A stretch of DNA of 64,000 nucleotides from Dermanyssus gallinae (taxonomy: Eukaryota > Arthropoda > Arachnida > Mesostigmata > Dermanyssidae): NCBI GenBank assembly GCA_003439945.1, contig QVRM01006037.1, positions 62,001 to 126,000 of the forward strand, written 5' to 3'. The translations under genes and the position numbers were made by a program. Below, piece after piece: positions 38,157-42,583 of the stretch. The notes under the pieces were generated by a model. That model had not been told where the DNA came from and made no database searches. It was given only the letters and a program-made list of their open reading frames with translations. The stretch's first letter is position 1. The number at the start of each line of letters is the position of its first letter.

Positions 38157-40522
38157 ATCTGTATCTTGACTTTCCAGCTGAGGATATGATACGGTTTACT
38201 GGTACATCCAGTGGTGTAAGGACAGTATAATTTATAACGTCAAGAGAGTTGCTGACTTCGGACTGAAGAGCGGACTTGAGCTCAACTCCGAGAAGTGCGA
38301 GCTTATCTACAAAGGTCACCCCAACCTATCCGCCTTGGAGGCCCTTCTTCCCGGGTGCAAACTCGTCGAGGCAGCAGACATGACGCTCCTGGGGTCCCCA
38401 GTGGGGTCTGCCGCCATTCGTCCGGAACTCGCAGGTAAAATAGAGAGCCTCCGCTCCCGCCTAACCCGGCTAAACCTGCTCAGTCCCCACAGCGCGTATC
38501 ACCTATTGAAATCGTCCCTGGGCTCAGCAAGAATCGTCCATATCCTCCGCAGCACGGACGTCGGACCAAACCAAGATCTTCTTCGGGACCTGGACGAAAG
38601 CCTAAGGATCAGCCTTAGTGACCTTCTAAATCTTACTCTGGCCGACAACAACTGGGCTCAAGCTACTCTCCCCCTTAGATTCGGAGGCCTGGGGATTCGT
38701 TCTACAGCAGACCTAGCAGCGAGCTGCCACGCTTCATCATTACACGCCTCAGAGAGCACTGTTCGGCACATCAGCCCACCCATGGCCCTGCAGGCTTTCC
38801 AGGACACCAAAGAAGTTGCGGATACGAAGTTCAAGAACCTCGCAGGCCTACTCCCGGAGACAAACAAACACCTGCAGAGGTCCTATGACGACCTTATCGT
38901 CTCCATGAAGTACCAGCGCTTGCTCTCTGACGCACTAACCACGGCAGACAAAGCCCGACTACGTGCGGTCGTCCAGAAAGGAGCTAGCAAATGGCTCCAA
39001 GCCATCCCCTCCTCAAACCTAGGCACTTTACTAGATCACGAAAGCTTTCGTCTGTGCATTGGTTTAAGGCTGGGGACAAGGCTAACCGAGGAACACCGGT
39101 GTCCGTGTGGAACACAGGTAGACATCTGGGGGACTCACGGGTTGTCCTGCAGTAGAAGCGAAGGACGCCAAAGCCGTCATAGCGAGGTTAATGAGATTAC
39201 AGCCAGAGCCTTCAGATCCGCCCTAATACCGTGCATCCGAGAGCCCGCCGGCCTCCTGAGAACCGATGGAAAGAGACCAGACGGTCTCACCCTTATCCCC
39301 TTTGAAAGGGGAAAGGCGCTTGTTTGGGATGCGACTATCACCGACACGCTCGCCCCGTCGAACCTGGAGGCCAGTGCATCTTCCGCTGGCTCCGCAGCAC
39401 GCAAGGCTGAGCGTCTAAAGACCAACAAATATGCCCAGCTCGCCAACGAGTTCATTTTCGTGCCGCTAGTATTCGAGACACTCGGGGGGCCCGGCCCTGG
39501 GGCATGGTCGCTTTTACAGAAGATTGGCAAACAAATTAAACTGGCGACAGGGGAAAAAAGAGCACTTGAGTTTCTACTTCAGCGACTATCGCTGGCAGTT
39601 CAACGCGGCAATGCGGCAGCAATAATGGGCACAATGAGGGGCTGCCTCGAGGATAAGCTCGACTGGTAGCGCTCCCCACAAGCCCTAGTGTTGATAGTTA
39701 ATAACATCTCGCTGTAACACTTAAATGTCATTTTAATAAATATGTTATATTGTTTCAGTAAAAAAAAAATTTATAACGTTGAAAAGGCAGCCACTAGGAA
39801 ACATCAACAGAAACGATACAAAAACGTTGTGTAGGTTGAGAACTAACGTAGCTTTTTGAAAAATCGTTAGTTTTTCAGACCCAAGTATCTCTCTCTCTCT
39901 CTGTATATATAGGTTTGCGAATTCCGCCGACTTAATTTTAAAAACTTTAGAAAAAAAATCTGGCACAAGGGTTTCGTTTATAATGTCTATGAGAACGGCT
40001 TGTCGGCTGTAAGGATGAATACAATTGTTCTTATGTTGCTCATCTCGAATTGACGACCCATCTTTTCTGGGTGTCTTTCCGACGTTATAATGTGCAGTCT
40101 ACTGACACGGGGTTCGAATTCGACAACGAACATCTTGCCCTATCTTGACAGACACTTTTTTTCAGACATTGATTCCGTCGCAGGAAGTAGACATAAGACG
40201 AGTTTGGTTTCCGTTTTGTTTTGTTTCTTGTACGCAGCTCGACGAAGTAGCGTCGCCAAAATCGTCTGCTGGCACAGAAGAGCTGCACACGGAAATTATC
40301 CGACTGGGCGAAGACGAAGACGGCGACGCCCTGGCCCCAACCTCCGCCACTGTCCTCGATGACGCGCCTCCTCCGGTCGGTAACGAGTCGTCTGTTGGGA
40401 CTACATCAGAGGAGCAGACGCGCGTTAACGAAGTTCCGGAAGATATCCTTCGTGAAATGGACGCGCCCGACGCGTCCGCTAAATCCGAGTCGGAACTGCC
40501 GCTGCTACCGAATGCTCAGTAG
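1025..40522 (+). CDS. Hemocytin/hemolectin-like giant secreted protein, whole coding span (36 exons seen, 5' end missing)
   Basis: Secreted multidomain glycoprotein of the vWF / gel-forming mucin / hemocytin family. In arthropods such proteins act in haemolymph clotting, haemocyte aggregation or mucus-like barriers (family knowledge). Thirty-six exons from 1025 to 40522 join with matching phases at every junction and give about 2,390 residues ending at a TAG. Order: VWD-C8-TIL-VWC/TIL, VWD-C8-TIL-VWC, WxxW, Pro-rich linker, TIL, VWC-like, WxxW, two CBM14, VWC-like, LDLA, Pro-rich linker, VWD-C8-TIL, VWD-C8-TIL, CTCK, acidic tail. No FA58C/discoidin domain, typical of insect hemocytins, is seen; it could lie upstream or be absent. 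The signal peptide and start codon are outside the window. AATAAA at 40767 is a candidate poly(A) signal. Exon borders are inferred by eye; the family call is firm, the exact orthologue is not. Confidence 0.87.
2102..2257 (+). CDS. Exon 2: VWD 1 middle
   Basis: Phase 0 in and out. It encodes the middle beta-strand region of the VWD ([22 protein letters not shown]). The acceptor is gattctag and the donor CAG|GTAATA. The 2258-2637 intron has no recognised feature. Confidence 0.7.
2638..2751 (+). CDS. Exon 3: VWD 1 end
   Basis: Acceptor gttgcag, phase 0. It encodes the end of VWD 1 with the family signature [11 protein letters not shown], where vWF D domains normally have CGLCGN. Donor CAG|GTATTT. 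The following 1.3-kb intron (2752-4045) shows no recognised gene or repeat. Confidence 0.8.
4046..4232 (+). CDS. Exon 4: VWD 1 tail and start of C8 domain
   Basis: Phase 0 in, 1 out. It encodes the acidic loop and W-containing tail of VWD 1 and the first Cys pair of C8 ([16 protein letters not shown]). Acceptor aaattag, donor CCAG|GTAATA. Confidence 0.8.
4606..4776 (+). CDS. Exon 5: C8 domain 1
   Basis: Phase 1-1. It encodes the C8 core with closely spaced cysteines ([27 protein letters not shown]). Acceptor acgtgcag, donor GCT|GTAAGT. The intron 4777-5415 carries a TTG/TTA-rich run near 5040-5100. Confidence 0.85.
5416..5659 (+). CDS. Exon 6: TIL domain 1 and VWC-like start
   Basis: Phase 1-2. 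A trypsin-inhibitor-like Cys-rich module ([21 protein letters not shown]) is followed by the C-x-C-Y-F-D-G motif that opens a VWC-type linker. The donor GACTG|GTACGC is followed within 30 bases by an interrupted (TA)n array (5688-5811). Confidence 0.85.
5688..5811. repeat. Interrupted (TA)n array
   Basis: About 124 bases of TA dinucleotides broken four times by TTCA, about 30 bases after the exon 6 donor. Confidence 0.95.
5985..6031 (+). mobile_element. SINE1 3'-end fragment
   Basis: Carries the SINE1 tail (ggctgagggtcagccc, then aaactttact and TAG repeats), matching 11224-11266 and the reverse copy at 10612-10685. Confidence 0.6.
6271..6458 (+). CDS. Exon 7: VWC end and start of TIL 2
   Basis: Phase 2-1. 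[10 protein letters not shown] closes the VWC-type module; [21 protein letters not shown] opens the second TIL. Acceptor gactttcag, donor CCAG|GTAACT. Confidence 0.85.
6938..7070 (+). CDS. Exon 8: TIL 2 end and VWC-like linker
   Basis: Phase 1-2. [17 protein letters not shown] completes TIL 2; [14 protein letters not shown] opens the linker before VWD 2. Acceptor gccatag, donor AAATG|GTTGGT. The 1-kb intron after it shows no recognised feature. Confidence 0.82.
8088..8332 (+). CDS. Exon 9: start of VWD domain 2
   Basis: Phase 2-1. It encodes [15 protein letters not shown], then the canonical VWD opening [14 protein letters not shown] and CQKSVVVQY. Acceptor cccgcag, donor TACG|GTAAGT. The 8333-9170 intron contains a reverse-oriented SINE2 copy (8615-8818). 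Confidence 0.88.
8615..8818 (-). mobile_element. SINE2 copy (tRNA-derived)
   Basis: Reverse complement reads a tRNA-like head with B box GGTTCGATCCC, then GTTGTTGATCGAATTTTC and CCCTAGATATCTCAAC, shared with copies at 13425-13715, 23612-23790 and 42955-43175. Confidence 0.75.
9171..9343 (+). CDS. Exon 10: VWD 2 middle
   Basis: Phase 1-0. It encodes the VWD strand region with [13 protein letters not shown]. Acceptor cttgaacag, donor AAG|GTAAGC. No feature is recognised in the 9344-10282 intron. Confidence 0.85.
10283..10542 (+). CDS. Exon 11: VWD 2 end and start of C8 2
   Basis: Phase 0-2. [16 protein letters not shown] is the VWD end signature, followed by the C8 start ([21 protein letters not shown]). 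Acceptor tcatgtag; the donor AAGAG|GTTGAA is weak, but the frame into exon 12 is exact. The intron has two SINE1 pieces (10612-10685, 11091-11266). Confidence 0.85.
10612..10685 (-). mobile_element. SINE1 3'-end fragment
   Basis: Reverse complement reads gcagtcccgtggacgt, then cttggctgagggtcagccc, matching the body and tail of the SINE1 copy at 42584-42760. Confidence 0.7.
11091..11266 (+). mobile_element. SINE1 copy (tRNA-derived)
   Basis: B box GCGGGTTCGAGCCCC, unit gtatttatgggggtccgtc, tail ggctaagggtcagcccg, then aaactttact and (TAG)n. The 5' head is degenerate compared with 42584-42760. Confidence 0.75.
11533..11663 (+). CDS. Exon 12: C8 2 core
   Basis: Phase 2-1. [18 protein letters not shown] is the C8 cysteine cluster. 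Acceptor gtgctgtag, donor TGCC|GTACGC. The intron 11664-12290 contains two (TA)n arrays (11876-11919, 12099-12137). Confidence 0.82.
11876..11919. repeat. (TA)n array
   Basis: Uninterrupted TA dinucleotide run in the intron before exon 13. Confidence 0.95.
12099..12137. repeat. (TA)n array
   Basis: Second TA run in the same intron, about 150 bases before exon 13. Confidence 0.95.
12291..12449 (+). CDS. Exon 13: TIL 3
   Basis: Phase 1-1. [16 protein letters not shown] and [13 protein letters not shown] form a TIL module. Acceptor gcgtgcag, donor CCAG|GTAGGG. Confidence 0.82.
13092..13254 (+). CDS. Exon 14: TIL 3 end and VWC domain start
   Basis: Phase 1-2. [18 protein letters not shown] completes TIL 3; the VWC part ([18 protein letters not shown]) ends in a split codon. 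Donor CCTG|GTATGT. The intron contains SINE2 sequence in reverse orientation (13425-13715). Confidence 0.82.
13425..13715 (-). mobile_element. SINE2 copy (tRNA-derived), with 3' tail
   Basis: Reverse complement gives a tRNA-like head with a degenerate B box, GAATTTTCTTCGAGCGATGC, and a tail related to the AAGGTGACATGTGTA motif also at 15640-15700, 36305 and 43152. Confidence 0.65.
13882..14005 (+). CDS. Exon 15: VWC end and start of WxxW module 1
   Basis: Phase 2-0. [15 protein letters not shown] closes the [20 protein letters not shown] opens a mucin-type WxxW module. The donor GCT|GTTTGT is assigned from frame continuity with exon 16, because the open frame otherwise runs to a TAG at about 14049. 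The intron contains MITE copy 14415-15265. Confidence 0.7.
14415..15265 (+). mobile_element. Degenerate long copy of a TIR-bearing MITE
   Basis: Shares long stretches with 58297-58916 (gcatgcacttatt, ttttttgcgaatt, gcacattttgtgct) in the same orientation, and its ends resemble the same terminal inverted repeats (cctctgagaagcctcg at left, ggagatcctgcata at right). It is about 230 bases longer than the 58-kb copy. Left end approximate. Confidence 0.65.
15327..15528 (+). CDS. Exon 16: rest of WxxW module 1
   Basis: Phase 0-1. The acceptor gatgttatag at 15326 gives [18 protein letters not shown] and [12 protein letters not shown], matching the second half of WxxW modules. The donor TCAT|GTGAGT is only ten bases before a 77-bp (TA)n array (15539-15615). 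Confidence 0.72.
15539..15615. repeat. (TA)n array
   Basis: Seventy-seven bases of TA with one slip, beginning ten bases after the exon 16 donor. Confidence 0.95.
16388..16450. repeat. (TA)n array
   Basis: Uninterrupted TA run in the intron before micro-exon 17. Confidence 0.95.
16647..16694 (+). CDS. Exon 17: 48-bp Pro-rich micro-exon
   Basis: Phase 1-1 and a multiple of three, so it could be skipped without a frameshift. It encodes a short Glu/Pro linker with [10 protein letters not shown]. The internal CCG|GTAAAA is rejected as donor because only AAAG|GTAAAA keeps the frame of exon 18. The acceptor atcgaaaag has a poor pyrimidine tract. Confidence 0.6.
16830..16873. repeat. (TA)n array
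   Basis: Uninterrupted TA run after micro-exon 17. Confidence 0.95.
17464..17505. repeat. (TA)n array
   Basis: Uninterrupted TA run about 115 bases before exon 18. Confidence 0.95.
17620..17858 (+). CDS. Exon 18: TIL domain 4
   Basis: Phase 1-0. A complete TIL ([37 protein letters not shown]). Acceptor gaattgtag, donor CCC|GTATGT. The next intron (17859-18333) contains the perfect palindrome at 17886-18127. Confidence 0.85.
17886..18127. repeat. Perfect inverted repeat with (TA)n apex
   Basis: Two arms of about 107 bases, identical as reverse complements at every position I checked, centred at 18006/18007 on a (TA)n core of about 28 bases. Example pair: gcaataagtt at 17983 against aacttattgc at 18021. 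Homology stops at both outer ends. It lies in the intron between exons 18 and 19. Confidence 0.95.
18334..18433 (+). CDS. Exon 19: VWC-like half module
   Basis: Phase 0-1. [15 protein letters not shown] and LLCHRLSKC have the spacing of a VWC second half. Acceptor gatttcag, donor GAAG|GTACTG. Confidence 0.8.
18727..18897 (+). CDS. Exon 20: start of WxxW module 2
   Basis: Phase 1-1. [19 protein letters not shown] is the WxxW opening with the GDFE motif shared by mucin modules; [14 protein letters not shown] follows. Acceptor atttgtag, donor GGAG|GTAATC. The 1.3-kb intron shows nothing recognised. Confidence 0.82.
20179..20538 (+). CDS. Exon 21: WxxW 2 end and CBM14 domain 1
   Basis: Phase 1-1. 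[12 protein letters not shown] to VKFYCPC ends WxxW 2. A six-cysteine CBM14/peritrophin-A domain follows, with an [20 protein letters not shown] core and [14 protein letters not shown]14 domains bind chitin. Acceptor ttaacgcag, donor GGAG|GTCAGT. Confidence 0.9.
20971..21183 (+). CDS. Exon 22: CBM14 domain 2
   Basis: Phase 1-1 cassette encoding a second complete CBM14 with all six cysteines ([36 protein letters not shown]). Acceptor gtcttccag, donor TCAG|GTACGT. The intron after it contains dispersed Repeat-A, reverse copy, at 21331-21449. Confidence 0.9.
21331..21449 (-). repeat. Dispersed Repeat-A, reverse copy
   Basis: Reverse complement of 32061-32178 with a few mismatches; shared core aaatttgccgtccggaga and cctgaatagtta. 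Family unknown. Confidence 0.8.
21900..22204 (+). CDS. Exon 23: Cys-rich TIL/VWC-like module
   Basis: Phase 1-0. [28 protein letters not shown] and [14 protein letters not shown] form a TIL remnant plus VWC-like module. Two in-phase acceptors are possible (21899 and about 21940); the first is preferred because the GC-rich frame starts there. Donor TTG|GTAAGC. A minisatellite begins about 15 bases after the donor. Confidence 0.82.
22219..22425. repeat. Minisatellite, about 8 units of 25-30 bp
   Basis: Unit cccacgcctgggtatgaa followed by c(g/t)atatg; two units have an extra ATATG and the last runs into TATATATA. The array starts about 15 bases after the donor of exon 23. Confidence 0.95.
22426..23611. 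other. Intronic DNA without recognised feature
   Basis: About 1.2 kb between the minisatellite and a SINE2 copy. Short open frames exist on both strands but none resembles a domain or fits splice phases of the neighbouring exons. Confidence 0.5.
23612..23790 (+). mobile_element. SINE2 copy (tRNA-derived)
   Basis: tRNA-like head (ggggactagtgcgctagtca), a degenerate B box about 50 bases on, then gttgatcgaattttctttga and gccctagatat. Confidence 0.75.
24325..24517 (+). CDS. Exon 24: LDL-receptor class A domain
   Basis: Phase 0-1. After [10 protein letters not shown] comes a complete LDLA repeat with six cysteines and the acidic calcium site ([16 protein letters not shown]). Acceptor gcttatag, donor GTCG|GTAAGT. 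Confidence 0.88.
24776..24866. repeat. Short tandem repeat (GTTGGTGTTATAGTTAGC)n
   Basis: Three to four imperfect copies of gcgttggtgttatagtta separated by short spacers, in the intron before exon 25. Confidence 0.85.
24998..25039 (+). CDS. Exon 25: 42-bp Pro/Glu micro-exon
   Basis: Phase 1-1 and a multiple of three. It encodes [15 protein letters not shown] when joined to the neighbours, sharing PVPLP with exon 17. Acceptor ttgtttcag, donor CTTG|GTAGGT. The following intron carries the LINE at 25158-28114. Confidence 0.62.
25191..25316 (+). CDS. Short upstream ORF of the LINE (41 codons)
   Basis: Begins ATGATGACC and ends TAA five bases before the ATG of the endonuclease-RT ORF. The product is Tyr/Pro/Asn-rich near its start (NPYLSYNPF) and basic at its end (RPPVRGRRW). 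No domain is recognised. Some LINE clades have very short first ORFs, but this may be a chance leader ORF. Confidence 0.35.
   Translation: MMTNPYLSYNPFAALSENYWMGMGQYPFQLQRPPVRGRRWN
25322..28074 (+). pseudogene. LINE APE-endonuclease / reverse transcriptase ORF, one frameshift
   Basis: From ATG at 25322 the frame encodes an APE endonuclease start ([19 protein letters not shown]), then shifts at the A-run near 25426-25431; the rest is one 880-codon frame. Endonuclease motifs: [27 protein letters not shown] motifs: [50 protein letters not shown]. The C-terminus has a Cys/His knuckle ([18 protein letters not shown]). Adding one A would join the frames, so a sequencing slip is possible. Clade not assigned. 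Confidence 0.9.
28216..28338 (+). CDS. Exon 26: start of VWD domain 3
   Basis: Phase 1-1. It encodes the VWD opening [16 protein letters not shown] and CHNVLAKDM. Acceptor actgccag, donor GCTG|GTTGGT. The intron 28339-29583 holds a degenerate reverse LINE piece (28985-29265). Confidence 0.82.
28985..29265 (-). mobile_element. Fragment of RLE-type LINE (copy B)
   Basis: The reverse frame reads [23 protein letters not shown] and [12 protein letters not shown], aligning with the C-terminal endonuclease region of the copy at 38241-39767 ([18 protein letters not shown]). The RPD motif is RLD here, so this copy lacks a key residue. Confidence 0.75.
29584..30055 (+). CDS. Exon 27: most of VWD 3 and C8 start
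   Basis: Phase 1-2, the longest exon. [31 protein letters not shown] (VWD end signature) and [10 protein letters not shown] are followed by the C8 start at MEICEKL. Acceptor ttcaccag, donor CTTAG|GTAGGC. Confidence 0.9.
30366..30568 (+). CDS. Exon 28: C8 domain 3
   Basis: Phase 2-1. [18 protein letters not shown] and [13 protein letters not shown] form the C8 core. Acceptor gatttcag, donor TCAT|GTAGTA. Confidence 0.85.
30883..31083 (+). CDS. Exon 29: TIL domain after C8 3
   Basis: Phase 1-1. [28 protein letters not shown] and CIEPESC make a textbook TIL domain. Acceptor ctgttgcag, donor GACA|GTATGT. Confidence 0.9.
31625..31839 (+). CDS. Exon 30: start of VWD domain 4
   Basis: Phase 1-0. 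[18 protein letters not shown] is the VWD opening; [16 protein letters not shown] follows. Acceptor gccctgcag, donor CCG|GTAAGT. The intron has two (TA)n arrays and Repeat-A, forward copy, at 32061-32178. Confidence 0.9.
31963..32002. repeat. (TA)n array
   Basis: TA run in the intron between exons 30 and 31. Confidence 0.9.
32061..32178 (+). repeat. Dispersed Repeat-A, forward copy
   Basis: Matches the reverse complement of 21331-21449 over about 118 bases (ccctgaatagtta, ttgccgtccggaga). Function and class unknown. Confidence 0.8.
32193..32274. repeat. (TA)n array
   Basis: About 80 bases of TA next to the end of Repeat-A. Confidence 0.95.
32483..32702 (+). CDS. Exon 31: VWD 4 continuation
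   Basis: Phase 0-1. [15 protein letters not shown] to [10 protein letters not shown] completes the VWD with the GLCG signature. Acceptor tctatgcag, donor TGTG|GTTGGT. No feature is recognised in the 32703-33634 intron. Confidence 0.87.
33635..34024 (+). CDS. Exon 32: VWD 4 tail and C8 domain 4
   Basis: Phase 1-1. [17 protein letters not shown] closes VWD 4; the C8 has [14 protein letters not shown] and YSRRCCEHG. It is very GC-rich compared with flanking introns. Acceptor ctttcag, donor TGCA|GTGAGT. Confidence 0.9.
34943..35116 (+). CDS. Exon 33: last TIL domain
   Basis: Phase 1-1. [20 protein letters not shown] and [17 protein letters not shown] form a TIL. Acceptor tttatatag, donor TGCA|GTAAGT. 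The next intron is filled with (TA)n arrays and the deleted mariner at 35318-36301. Confidence 0.88.
35247..35318. repeat. (TA)n array flanking mariner
   Basis: A TA run that ends exactly at the left end of the mariner element. Confidence 0.95.
35318..36301 (-). mobile_element. Internally deleted mariner with perfect 28-bp TIRs
   Basis: Left end caggtagttccataagttct (from 35320) and right end its exact reverse complement (to 36299), both followed by TA as target duplication. Length about 980 bp against about 1.3 kb for full mariners. Both flanks are TA-rich. The element lies in the intron between exons 33 and 34, antisense to the host gene. Confidence 0.93.
35386..36122 (-). pseudogene. Mariner transposase remnant, middle deleted
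   Basis: Two open pieces: 36122-35808 encodes the N-terminal helix-turn-helix half ([29 protein letters not shown]); 35721-35386 encodes the C-terminal half with HQDNAPAH and [12 protein letters not shown]. The segment with the first catalytic Asp is missing, and the second-to-third Asp spacing is one residue short of D34D. Non-functional. The original start ATG at 36122 is kept. Confidence 0.9.
36357..36412. repeat. (TA)n array
   Basis: TA run followed by more short TA runs to 36610 (36421-36444, 36509-36530, 36592-36610). Confidence 0.9.
36776..37031 (+). CDS. Exon 34: C-terminal cystine knot, main part
   Basis: Phase 1-2. CTCK signature: GTC, then [23 protein letters not shown] and LTCTDGS. 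In vWF and mucins this domain drives tail-to-tail dimerisation in the ER. Acceptor gcgtacag, donor CTCAG|GTAATA. Confidence 0.9.
37697..37811 (+). CDS. Exon 35: cystine-knot end
   Basis: Phase 2-0. [13 protein letters not shown] supplies the last C-x-C-x-x-C of the knot, followed by a Ser/Arg-rich stretch. Acceptor tttttacag, donor GCA|GTGAGT. The 2.4-kb intron (37812-40237) carries the LINE at 38241-39767. Confidence 0.85.
38111..38154. repeat. (TA)n array
   Basis: TA run about 75 bases upstream of the LINE insertion site. Confidence 0.95.
38241..39669 (+). pseudogene. LINE ORF C-terminal part (RT thumb, CCHC, RLE-like endonuclease)
   Basis: One open frame to TAG at 39669, about 475 codons, no internal stop. 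It starts in the RT thumb ([13 protein letters not shown]). Later come a C-x-C-x9-H-x3-C knuckle ([17 protein letters not shown]), REPAGL, then [10 protein letters not shown] and VWDATITD, resembling the R/K-PD...D endonuclease of R2/NeSL-type LINEs (inference from motifs). The element lacks the catalytic RT motifs and cannot move. Confidence 0.82.
38241..39767 (+). mobile_element. 5'-truncated LINE with restriction-like endonuclease end (copy A)
   Basis: Flanked by AATTTATAACGT at 38229-38240 and 39768-39779 (12-bp target duplication) with a short poly(A) at its 3' end and AATAAA at 39735. Truncated inside the RT thumb. Inserted in the last intron of the hemocytin-like gene, same strand. Confidence 0.88.
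40238..40522 (+). CDS. Exon 36: acidic C-terminal tail and stop
   Basis: Acceptor tgtacgcag, phase 0. It encodes about 94 residues rich in Asp/Glu/Ser/Pro with no cysteine (LDEVASPK to LPLLPNAQ, then TAG). Vertebrate mucins and vWF end at or near the knot, so this extension is unusual. The exon is GC-rich and has only one stop, at its end. Confidence 0.78.
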   Translation, partial: LDEVASPKSSAGTEELHTEIIRLGEDEDGDALAPTSATVLDDAPPPVGNESSVGTTSEEQTRVNEVPEDILREMDAPDASAKSESELPLLPNAQ

Positions 40523-40766
40523 CAATCGATCGGCGATTCCCGGCCAGGCTGACGATGTCGATCGACGCGGACCGGAAAATCCGTTTTCACGCTGTTTAAG
40601 CCGCAAGGTCGTTCGCATCTCTGAGCTCTCTGACTCGCCAGTCAACGCAATGTGTGTGAGCGTGTGGGTATGGTTCTAATGAGAGGAAATTCTGACTGAA
40701 ATGGTGGCAACGGTTGAGAGGAGACGAGATGCAAATATATATATATATATACAAATATATATAAGA

Positions 40767-40772
40767 AATAAA
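40767..40772 (+). terminator. Candidate poly(A) signal of the hemocytin-like gene
   Basis: AATAAA 245 bases after the TAG, just past short (TA)n runs; the first such signal found downstream of the stop. Confidence 0.5.
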
Positions 40773-41399
40773 TTGAGTGATACTTAAACATAAACGTAAA
40801 GCGTGAGTTTAATAAGGATCATGGTAGTCACTGATCGCTAGATCAGCCCGCTCAGATACGAAATTAAGACTTGCCGACATTAAGCAAACTAACGATATCA
40901 TCGCATACTTATTGCTTAAATTGTAATTGCCGGATCATTATTTATTGTACCGTTTTTACCCAATAAGTTGATTTGGCTGCTCACTGACAAACCTCTTTAG
41001 TTTCCTGCGTCCGCATGATAGCGTTGTGTACTATGTGTGGTCAGATTTGAGAACGACCTATTAACTGTGCATACTTTTATTTTTATTTTTATTACTCACT
41101 AATCTTTGTATAGCACTAGTACAACGATGATTAGATACTAAACGAAGACTGTGAGATTTCTTCACAGTCATCTGTGTGAGGGTCATTTACTTGTTTTTGG
41201 AAAGCAATCAAATTTGCATTTTAGAGGTGAGAAGATTCCGATAAATGGCAATAGCTTTCTTGTGTCTTCTGGTGCTGTAAGATTTGCTTGATTCAGTTGC
41301 TTCTTTGTGCATGGGGCTCAACTTCGTCCAATCCTCGGATAAGTTTCTGTAAGGCAGTCGTCATACAATAAAAGGTAAGATGGTATACCTCGACGGTAA
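40773..41399. other. Intergenic DNA without recognised feature
   Basis: Follows the poly(A) signal of gene 1. No open frame, repeat family or splice structure is recognised. Confidence 0.5.
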
Positions 41400-41760
41400 A
41401 CGCTAGCGACATTTTATATTTATCCGAAAGCTAAAGTCGAACAGGCCAGAAGAGAGGTTGGTGGTTTGGACGTTTTCAATACCTTGCACCTTTGGTCTGG
41501 TCCTGCATGTGACAATCGCCACGTATACACCAGCTACATAGTGCATGATTATCACTACCTGGTATGTCCAAACGCAACGTTTCACGAGGAGTACGAGTTG
41601 TGCACCTGCCGGTTCTGCCTGCAGAGGTGTGCCAAGTACCATGCAGTGGGGTGCACAGCGCTAGACCGAAAATCGTTGCACTACTTCTCTGGTCGGAAGC
41701 GTGAAGAAGATAGAGCTTCATGAGGATACATTAGTTTTATTTTTTCATTATTATTTGGTT
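41400..41760 (+). mobile_element. LINE 3'-end remnant of the 25-kb/47-kb family
   Basis: An open frame from 41400 to TGA at 41723 ends in NRHVYTSYIVHDYHYLVC, FHEEYELCTC and CAKYHAVGC. This aligns with the C-termini at 47-49 kb (GRHLTTAFAAHGFHHVLC, CDRYHAAVC) and 25-28 kb ([18 protein letters not shown]). It looked like a small Cys-rich gene but is LINE-derived. Confidence 0.75.
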
Positions 41761-42583
41761 ACATGTGAAATTCTGACGCCACTTTGGCTACGGCAAAAAA
41801 GTGAGACCCTTGCCTGTTGGCAATGAACCTATGATCGACGCTGCGTTGCCGCGCTGTACCTCAACCGATATCCTTTGCAGCAAAAACTGCCATGCCCTCC
41901 TATCAAATGTAGATTATACTCAATTTGAGTGAAATAAACATAATTGTATAATTGTATATTCATCCGAAGTATATAAAGGAGACACTAAATTGTTTACGCA
42001 TTGCATGCGCTGACTTTTCCTCGATTCTCTAGCTCTCTTCAAATCGTGAACACTTGTTGTAACCAACCCCCTGCAGGGCTAACGGCGCCATTAAGTTGGT
42101 TGAGACTGCCAAAGTAGGATCTGCAGATGGCCGATTAAAACTGGGTCAGCCAAACTGTAGAATCTGTCTAAAAGGCGGAAAACTTTTCTTCGATCATGCG
42201 AGAGTGAAAAACTCATATCAAACGAAATAAGTGATACGAAAGTCAAATTGTTTGTTTTTACGCAAGTGTACTTTACAAATATCCAATCTTTTATTTGCTT
42301 TGACCGCAGACTGCGACAAGTGAGTGCGAATAGTTTAAATAAGATAAGGCCTCGGTCATAGGCTCCTGAATAGTCAAGAAATGCACATAACTATCATGTG
42401 CTCCCAATAGCTCGGTGGCACTAGCGAGAGTAAAGACGTCGTCTCCTTGCCCGTTTTCGCTGAAATTTCTTCACCCATTAACTCATTCTATAGCACAGGA
42501 GTTTTAAAATGATAGTGTCGTACAGGCCTCACGATTATTGGGCAGGGTGACGTTATTTTGACCTCAACTGAATTTGTTTTTGT
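41761..42583. other. Intergenic DNA without recognised feature
   Basis: No gene or repeat family recognised between the LINE remnant and the SINE1 copy. Confidence 0.5.

Noticed and set aside
41466..41723. Small Cys-rich secreted protein or extra chitin-binding exon
   Set aside because: Its sequence aligns with LINE C-termini at 27.9-28.0 kb and 48.8-49.0 kb, so it is annotated as a LINE remnant.
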